From positions 22,604,001 to 22,668,000 of the forward strand of contig NC_080574.1 of the NCBI RefSeq assembly GCF_029962835.1: a stretch of 64,000 nt of DNA, given 5' to 3'. Positions within the stretch are counted from its first letter, which is position 1, and every line of letters starts with the position of its first letter. Source of the stretch: Magnolia sinica. Taxonomy: Eukaryota > Streptophyta > Magnoliopsida > Magnoliales > Magnoliaceae. The position numbers were made by a program, and so were the translations under genes. The notes below the pieces were generated by a model that was not told the origin of the DNA, searched no databases, and saw only the letters and a program-made list of their open reading frames with translations. This document shows positions 47,201-56,200 of this stretch, one piece after another.

Positions 47201-50200
47201 ATGAGCCATCGCCTGATACCCAACCTTGATTGAAGATCATGCCACGGTGGATTGTTTCTTACTTTTCTAGGTGACACGATTGTCACCTACAAATGTACAA
47301 TATCTGGATGTAGAGCTTCGATCATGGAAACTGCATCCAGATAAAAGGTGTGTTAGGGAGTGAAAGGAAGAAAAGGAGAAAAGGGAATAGAAGGAAAAGT
47401 GTGAGAGCCTGAGAGGTGAGAGAGTTTGAGAGAAAAGCTTTCTCGTGTGAAGCCCTAACACACCTTTTATTAAATTGCTAGAGAAACAAGATCATACTTC
47501 ACAGGAGCACACAACACTATGCACATGTAACACCACAAATGAACATAAAGGAAATACACAACTTGTATTCTCTATAAGACTTAGGGCCCGTTTGTTTAAC
47601 CAATTACCATAATAATGTAAAGGAAATATGCAATGAGTACAAATTACCAGTCTCCAGACAATATCCGCATTTGGCCGCCAATTCTTGCCATTGGTTTATT
47701 TGTGGAAAAAATCATAATGATAGCATTTTTACATTACTTTAATGTCAAATCATCTTCAAAATACACTGGATCCTTACTCTTGCTTGGGTGGTAGACTCTC
47801 AGGAGTTTCAACACCCGGTCAAGGGTTCGAGTATCCACAAGTGGTGAAATTCCACTAGCGTGAGTGTGTAAAAAAAAAAAATCTTCAAAATACACTGATG
47901 TCACTGTTTGGATTCAAGATTTTTATGGTCACACCATGAAAAAGTGCAATGATTACATATTTCTTTACTCGTCTCCCGAATACATTTGCATGTTTTTGTT
48001 ATCTTTCAAAAAAAGAATACATTTGCATTTGACCAACGATTTTCACGTTTGGTTTGGCGGTGGTAAAATTGTAATGATGACACATTTCCTTTACCGGGTA
48101 CTTATCGAAAAAAACAAGTCCTTAAGGTAATCCTGCACCCAAGGATAGATGGTCTCTTCCAAGTTGAGAGCTTCTTTTCCGTTCTCTTCACCAATACGTC
48201 CCAAAGATGCTTTGCCGTCTTGGCAATGCATACCAAAAGATGCAGACAAGAATACAGAAGGATGCTGAGAGTGAATGAAGGATGCTCTGATAATCCCCTC
48301 TAGTTCCCTTATTTTCGTCGCGACAATCAGCGTAGATAATTGACAACTATCGGAAGAAACCTTTAAGCATTGTGAGTTGGTCCCTTCATCCATGATGCTG
48401 GTAACTGTTGTCGATGGTAGTTCGTTGGGCAACATAAGATGGTCAACTATCAGAAGACTGGTGAGAGATGAGGTTTCTTGTTGTTCTTTCTTTAGGGCTG
48501 TTGGGAAGTGTCAATTCTAATCGAGTTGAAGCTTTGGTGATAAAATTAGGGAGCAAAAATTTTTCAGATAATTTTGATTGTTAGTTATTGTTGAAGGTGA
48601 CTCCCTTGTTGGAGTGGCATGAGCCTTGAGGAAGGCCTCACCTCCTTGGACAGTTTGACTCTAGTGTTTATCTCAAATGACATTAGAATTTGTTGTCTTT
48701 CTTCATTTCATCGTCTTCTAAATCTTATCCCAACTAACTGGGGTCAGCTTCTTTCATCTATTAGTTCAATCATTTCCCAAGAAAAGCCACTTGTATTGCT
48801 GATTCTTTTGCAAAGGAAGGAGTCCATAGGGCTATTTTTGGTATATGGGACTCTCATCCAATGCCTTAATAGATCGTCTTTCTGTTTCCTTTTGTCTTAA
48901 TAAAATTTTAGTTATCCATAGAAAAATTGTCACAGATGGTGGAGTAAGCCCAATTAATAGCATTGGTGCTAGTTGTCTTCGATAGTGGACCGAGGAACTT
49001 GCAGGTGGATTGACTTCTATCAATCCCCAATCAAAGAGCCCGCAACTCCGCTCACTTGAATCTATAGTCCTGATTAAACTTGCATAGAAGCAAGGGATAC
49101 TCCCTTGATTTTCCCTAATGATTAACCCAATCCCTGCAGGTCTCGGGCTTCCCTTGGAGCTGCTGCCATAGTGAAGCTTCCAAATTCCACTAGGAAGTCT
49201 AGACTCTCTAAGGTATTGAAGGATGGCTAACATCCTCCATTACCTCCAGCCAACCCCTGAGTTACAGAACTTATATCTTGTAGCTGTACTTCTTGATGAA
49301 ATTGACTCATATTGTTTTATAGTAATTTTATGGCTTCACAATTTGATGTTTTGCTTCTATTGTTCATGTAGCCAAAATTTTCTTGTGCTAATGGTGTCTT
49401 GAATTCTGTTTTTAGGCACTGTCTTTGCTTATGGTGTTACTAGCAGTGGAAAGACTCATACAATGCATGTAAGTCTCTTTATTAGTCATTCAAGGAACCA
49501 TTGCATAGTTTTGGTTGATAAAATTGATCTCAATGTATCTTTCAAAAAAATAAAAATAAAAATTCTCAATGCTAGATTTTGCTGCTTTTACACTTCACTA
49601 TTACAACTTGTGTTCTTTCTTGATGTCCAGAAACTCTAGAAATTTGATTTCTTTTTAATGTATACTTATCCTAGATATTTGATAGGACTTCCAACTTTTT
49701 GGGAAAAAGGTGAACTTAATTTAGAAGAAAGCTTGATACATCAATATGTAAGATGCCCAAAGGCCAAAAAAGAGATACTATAAATTAAGAGTTGATGATA
49801 TGCCCAAAGCCTTATTAAGACAATGTAGGAAGTCAAATTTCATGAAGCATCAGATGATGAGGATTTGCCAATTGATTTAACCACCTACTACTTTGAAGTA
49901 GCTCCTTTCTATAGATAAAAGAGATAGCAAGTCCTTGAAGCTAAGATTTGGTTTTTGTTGTCTTTGCCTCCTTCATCGGCCTTAGGAACAGAATCTCAAA
50001 GTACCATGTGACTCTTGAAGTGCCATATCAAAACTGGCTGCATACATGCTGGTGCTAAGGATCCATTAATCTATCCATCTTGCATTCGCATGACAAATGC
50101 CAATTGTGTACTCCTGCCATGACTTGTGATGCTTCCTAGTGACTTCAAAATTATACAAAGATTCACCTCTAACTGGTGTTGCATTGCTTTTCTCTTCATG

Positions 50201-53200
50201 TTCTATGGACTAGAGAAGAAAGCTAGAACAGAGAAATTCTCAACTATTTGTATTCACTCGAGGCATTTCATCTCTCTAGAAGTCCCTTAGTGACATGAGG
50301 ATTCCAATTTGGCTTATTGTATGTGTACGGATTGTTTCCCTGTAATTTCTGCTATCAACCTTAAGGCCTTTACTTTTGAGGAAAAAACTTTCATACTCTG
50401 GCAGAGTGTGATGGGTGATACACAAGCACTTAGAAATTTCCTAGAATCGCATACAGGTAGTCAAATTAAACCTAGAGGTGTACACGAGTCGAACCGAGTT
50501 GAAATTGGCACAGCCCGACTCTGCTCGGCCACTAGCTAACCGCAGCTCGAACTCGGCTCAGCTTGGTCTTCGAGCCTGATTGGCCGGCTCGGCTTGGTTT
50601 GGTTAGCAGCTCGGGCCAGTTCGAGCCAAGATCGAGCCTAGATCGAGCCTATGTGGCATTTTCACAAACACATGGAGTGCACTTTCAATTTCTTACCGTA
50701 CGTAAAACAACAGCAGTTGTTTATAGGTATTTCATCAAACACTTTGTAGGCAACATCAAAATCAAGAAAAAAAGGGTATTTGTTTCATACACATACCTTC
50801 CATGCCACTAGCCGACACTTAGTTGAGTCATTTCATCAAACACTTGGTGAGCAACATCAATATTAAAGTAACCGAGTCACTGAACTGGTTTGATCTGAGT
50901 TCGATTCGAGTTGGGTTCGTTCTGAATCGAGCTGAGCTCGGCCAAGCTCGAACTCTGTTCGAAATTTTTTCGAGCTCAAAAAATCAGCTCGACTCGGCTC
51001 AAACTCAGTTTCGAACCGAGTCGAATTGAGTTTTTTCGAGTCAAGTGAGCTAACCGAGCTAACTCGGTTCGTGTACAACCCTAATTAAATTGTCCAAATT
51101 ATGGTACCTACTGCAAGGTGTTCTGTAACGGTAATGGCGGCCGTAATTGCCACCATTGTTACCTTTACAATATGGGGCATAACGGCTCTTACGGCCCCAT
51201 AACGGCCGTTATGGTCTCTCTTTTTTATTTTTTTATTTATTGAAAAAACCCCCAAAAAATCTTTATCTGCCTCGTAATGTTGATTAAAAAGTATGAAAAA
51301 CCTATATATGTCCCGTAATAGACCATTATGGAGCTATTATGGCCTTTATAGGAGATATAACATGCTGTTAACGGCAAATATGGGTCATTTTTTTTCGATA
51401 ACGGCTGTTACAGCCGTTATGACCCCGTAACGTGTAACGGTTGCCACCGTTACCTTTACGTAATGGCCTTTACGGCCCCGTAACGGCCTTTATGGCACAC
51501 CATGACCTACTGTAGATGTATCATCAATCAAACATTAAGCTTTTGATTATCTGACTATTGGATAGGTGTATTGGATGGTTAAAAGTAAAAAACATCTAAT
51601 CCTATTTCCACAGACAAGCGTCTATGAATCAGAGGTTAGGATTGTTCAGCCAATCTGATATTGGGATCATGACTTGGTGATGGTGTGCTGCAGTCTAGTC
51701 AGTTTTATTGATTTAATATATGAAACATGTGCAATTTCCAATTGCCTGCATATCGAGCGTCACATGCAGCCTGAGTATCATATAACTCCTCTTTACTTCT
51801 ACCGTGTCTTTATTGTCAGTAATTTAGGGTGGGAGGATTTGTTTTTTTGAAAGGTAACTTTAATTTATTAGGAAAGCCCACCAAGCGAAAACTAGGGTGG
51901 GTGGGTAGAAGATTACAATCCATCCATGGTATCTGACCTGACCCTACTGATAACCTCTTCCACTGAGCCGCACCTATTTCAGAAACAATGGTTCTTCCTT
52001 TCCCCTATGGTGGGAGGAATATTTCCATATAGATTTGATGATTATTCATATTTCAAATGCATAAAGGCTCTTCACGTGGCAATTCATGTTGCTTGGTTGA
52101 ATTTTAGGGTGAGCAAAAGTCTCCTGGAATTATTCCACTTGCAGTGAAGGATGTATTTGGGATTATCCAAGAGGTAGTCAAAATTGTTCTAATGTTATTT
52201 TTGACAGTTATCCTTTCATTTGTTCTGTTACTGACTCAGTCACTGTCTCAGACTCCCGGGCGAGAATTTCTTCTTCGCGTTTCATATCTGGAAATATACA
52301 ATGAGGTAATCATGATCTCTCTTATTGATGTATATGGTTGTTTATTAAAGTTGTATTCATTTATTGCTAATGGTAAAGAGTCGTTGTCATCATAATCTTC
52401 ACCTTTTGTGTTTCTCCCAGCAATTTGGGGTCGGGTTTTAGATGGCATATTGGTAAAAGTTCTATGATCTGTTCTACTGCTTTAAAAAAAAAAAGTTTGA
52501 CGATCGGCTCCCTGATGAATATCAACCTTCCCCTTTCACCCATGTGTTATGTGTGTTTGTCATACACATGCGTGTGCCACACAAGGAGAACTACAGAAAT
52601 GCCCTTAATGGTAAAACATCATTGTCATCATGGCTTTATCCCAGCTATTTCGTCTTTAGTTTTGTCATGATTGCTTGGCAGAAGTTCAATGACTGGATGC
52701 CTACCTAATGATGCTTTACACAAGAAATGGACAATGGTGTGGATGGATGGATGTTTTAGATAATCTCGCAAATGTTTTTGAAGGTGATCTCACCCTATAG
52801 TCAATTGTAAGGAGGACAGTCCCCTGACCAAGAAGGATGCCAGGAGAGTAAAAGATGCAGAAGAACTTATAAGCTTGAATTTGGATCTGTCTAAACAAAG
52901 CTGGAGCTGAAATTTCAGCAGAGAACCACAGAAGGGGCTGCAGAAAACAAATATAAAGGACTGGAAGGAGCAATAGCATACCAGCAGCACTGCGAGTACT
53001 GATGTGTAAATAACCCCATCTCTCTTCTACTGAGCAGCAACACATCTAAAAAAAAACTCTCTTATTAGAATTATCATAATGTAAGAGACTTTACATGTAG
53101 TAAGAGGCCTTTTTTTTTTTTTTTTTTGAGAGGTGACGATTTATTAAGAGAGGCTGAAGCCAAAAACAAATTACAACCCAGATCCATTATATGGGAAAAA

Positions 53201-56200
53201 AAGAACAAACACCAAATGTCTTTTAAGGCCAAAACCCAGCATAATACATGTGATTTAGCCCTACTAAAAACTTCGAAGCCCACCCACTATGATTCTGAAA
53301 CACTGATAACTCTTCCCCCTGTATTGACCAAATGCCTGCCAACGTAGAAAGTCTCCAGCTTGTCCTCTCTTTCTTGCCGACTCCTCTACCATGCCAAGAG
53401 AAGCTCTCAATTGAGCCTGGCAACACCCATGACACACTAAACAAATCAAGGAAACTATCCTGAACTTCCTTAGCAAAAGGGCAATGGATGAATAGATGGT
53501 CAACTGACTCCTCGTTTTGCATACACATCAAGCAAACGTTTGGGAGCACCATCCTCCTCTTTTGAAGATTATCGATAGTGAGCATGTTATTCCTACCCAT
53601 GACAGAGCTGCCGCCTTGGGAGGAGTACTATAATGCCAAATGAAAGCGGTGCGGCAAACATGCTCTCCCATCAAATGCCCAAGGATTACTTTGTAGAGGG
53701 AACTAACCACGAGCTGGCCAGACTTCTCTTCATTCTACAACATTGTATCTTTGTCTCTTGTGGAAGGACTAACATTGATAGACTCCTACAACACAAGGGA
53801 GCCCAAAACATTCCATCTCTTGAAACTGGGAAGCATCGAGCAACCGGGATATTTACCCCCAGAGAAAGCCTAGCTAAACTTGGAAATTCTTCTCTAAGAG
53901 CTTTATCACCCAACCAAGCGTCCTTCCCAAAGCGAATCCTCATTCCGTCAGCCAGAGAGAAACCCTCTCCTTAAACTTATACCTCAGCCCAGGCACTGCC
54001 GTCCATAACAATGAAGCCCTGTATAAGCATGTCCCTTGTTCACCATCTGCCTTCCTGAACCCCATACTTCCTGTTATAGCCTCTCTCCAAAAATTACCAT
54101 CCTCAGAACCAAATCTTCAAAGTCATTTATCTAGCCACTAGGAGTTCATTGCCTCCAAATTCCTTAGGCCTACTCCCCCTTCATTGTTTGGCTTGCAAAC
54201 CTCTTCCCATTGATCTTGATTTATGCTATTTTTAGCTGCTAAATATTTTTCTGATCAATATAAGACCTAGACTTTTATTCTAAAAAGGAAACATAACTAC
54301 TAAATACTTTTAACTAATAAAAGGCCTTCCACAAAATAAGCTAAAGAAAAATCTGGAAATCATATCTAAGGCCTCTAAAGCAAATAAACACTTTCCAAAT
54401 CATGGGTAATGGGCTTCTTTCACGACTGTATGGTCTTAGTGGGCTGTACAATTGTTATATGTGCATCAATTATTCATCCAATGCTGGTCATCTGGACGGT
54501 GGACCCATCTGGACCTTTTAAATGCATGTGGACAATCTCATGCGTGGCTGATCCAACACATGTTTGATCAATCAGGGCCTCCTGATTGGATGTGGGCCAC
54601 ACAGTCCAATCGGTCCGGATGGATCATCTTACACTTTATCTGATCCAGATGTTTGATCAGACCAATTTGGATGCAACGTCTTCCAAGTCAGCAAATTGGA
54701 TGGTTGAATGGTTCAGGTCGTTAACGTGGATGATCAGATTGGTCCTATCTTTGAATAGTACTGTTGTACGGGCAGGGTATGAGCCAGGTATGCAATGACT
54801 GCTGGATCTTTCAGAGAGCTCATAGGATCTGTCTGGGACCAACAGATGGACGGGTGCATCAGTAAATATCAAAATTTTGATAAAAAAATGCATTTGACAT
54901 TGAACTCAAGTAACATCCTCTTTCTAGTTACAGAAATATACAAGCAGTGTGCCGGTTCATTATCTGTAGAGTTTATTCCTTGCAGCGTTTTTACTATTTT
55001 GAGGTCAGTAGAGCAACCCATCAACATCATCATTGTTGGTGTAAACGTCGTTACCATCATCTTGGCCCTTTCTCCCAACAATTTGGGGTTGGCTTTAATG
55101 TGGTAGATTGGCAAAAGTTTTATGATTGGCTGCCACCAGATGTTAGTCTAGTTTCGTAGGTTCAATGAAGCAGCTAGTAACACATAATTTTGAAGAGATT
55201 AAGGAAATATAAAACTTGTGTTCAATCTAATAACCTAAAAATACAATCAGATTGTCGAATGAACTGCATGGCATCTTTGTGGCTTTCCATTTGAAAATGC
55301 TTATTCCTAAAGGCATGTTTGCTAAGTTGCATTTGCAGTGTAGACAAGGATTGAAGAAGCAGCAAAGCATGCATCATGTGATTAAACTGGTTTCTTGGGT
55401 CCAAATTTGTGGTCCGTGGAATGAGTAGAGGAGTTTAGGGAGCTGTTGCGGAGATAATCAGGTTGTCTATATGCATGTCGAAAAGGCTGGGGATTCCGAG
55501 GCAGATACCTTAGTCTGTGAGGGGGTCCTTACACCATCCCTCTTTTTTTTTTTTTTTTTTTTTTAAAAACAAAAAGCTCATTCCACCTTTGTAAGAAAAT
55601 ATTATGATTCCAATTCCCTAGTCCCAACCATCAGATACCACCTGGCTGCCCCCCTTGTAAGAGAATCCAGTCCTGAGTTGTCTTCACTAAATATATGTAG
55701 AAAAGAATCCTGAAGATTCCCAACCTCCTTGGATAACTTTTGAAGCTACTTGTCATCTACATGGAGACAGGAAAAAGATACAAACATGGACTGAGTCTTC
55801 GATCTGAAAGTTCTCCAGAAATCAAAGTTTACTGCTGCTTCTCTGCATTGTTTAAGTCTTTCGCTCAGGTTATATTTCCAACTTTGAATGTTTCTTTTTT
55901 TCTTTTTCTTCCTTTTCCTTTTCAGGTTATAAATGATTTACTTGATCCCACGGGCCAGAACCTAAGAATAAGGGAAGATTCTCAGGTACTATTATCAATT
56001 AAGGGAGAGTGACTTATATGAACTTTATTCTCTTAACAATTGTGTATGATTGATGGATCATTGTTGTTGAATCATATGGGCATGTGCATGCATGCTTCTG
56101 CATGTACTTATACAAAAAGAGGAGTGATCAGATGCCGTTGATATATCACCATGTAATCGAGTCATGTGGGGCCCACTGTGGTGTGTATATGGCATTGAAC

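Larger units (their letters stand above)
46654..47577 (-). mobile_element. Internally deleted Copia retrotransposon
   Basis: Two 225-bp LTRs enclose only about 470 bp, which encode the end of the Copia polyprotein. Gag, integrase and reverse transcriptase are gone. Flanking duplications could not be identified with certainty, and the element abuts the MITE at 47584. Confidence 0.7.
31740..49415 (+). other. KIN-7 intron 2 (17.7 kb)
   Basis: Donor GTAACT, acceptor TTCTGTTTTTAG. It separates the codons of GING|TVFAYG just before the P-loop. It houses a Gypsy remnant, several LINE pieces, an 8-kb Harbinger element, a Copia and a MITE with a SINE, which together account for most of its length. 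Confidence 0.85.
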
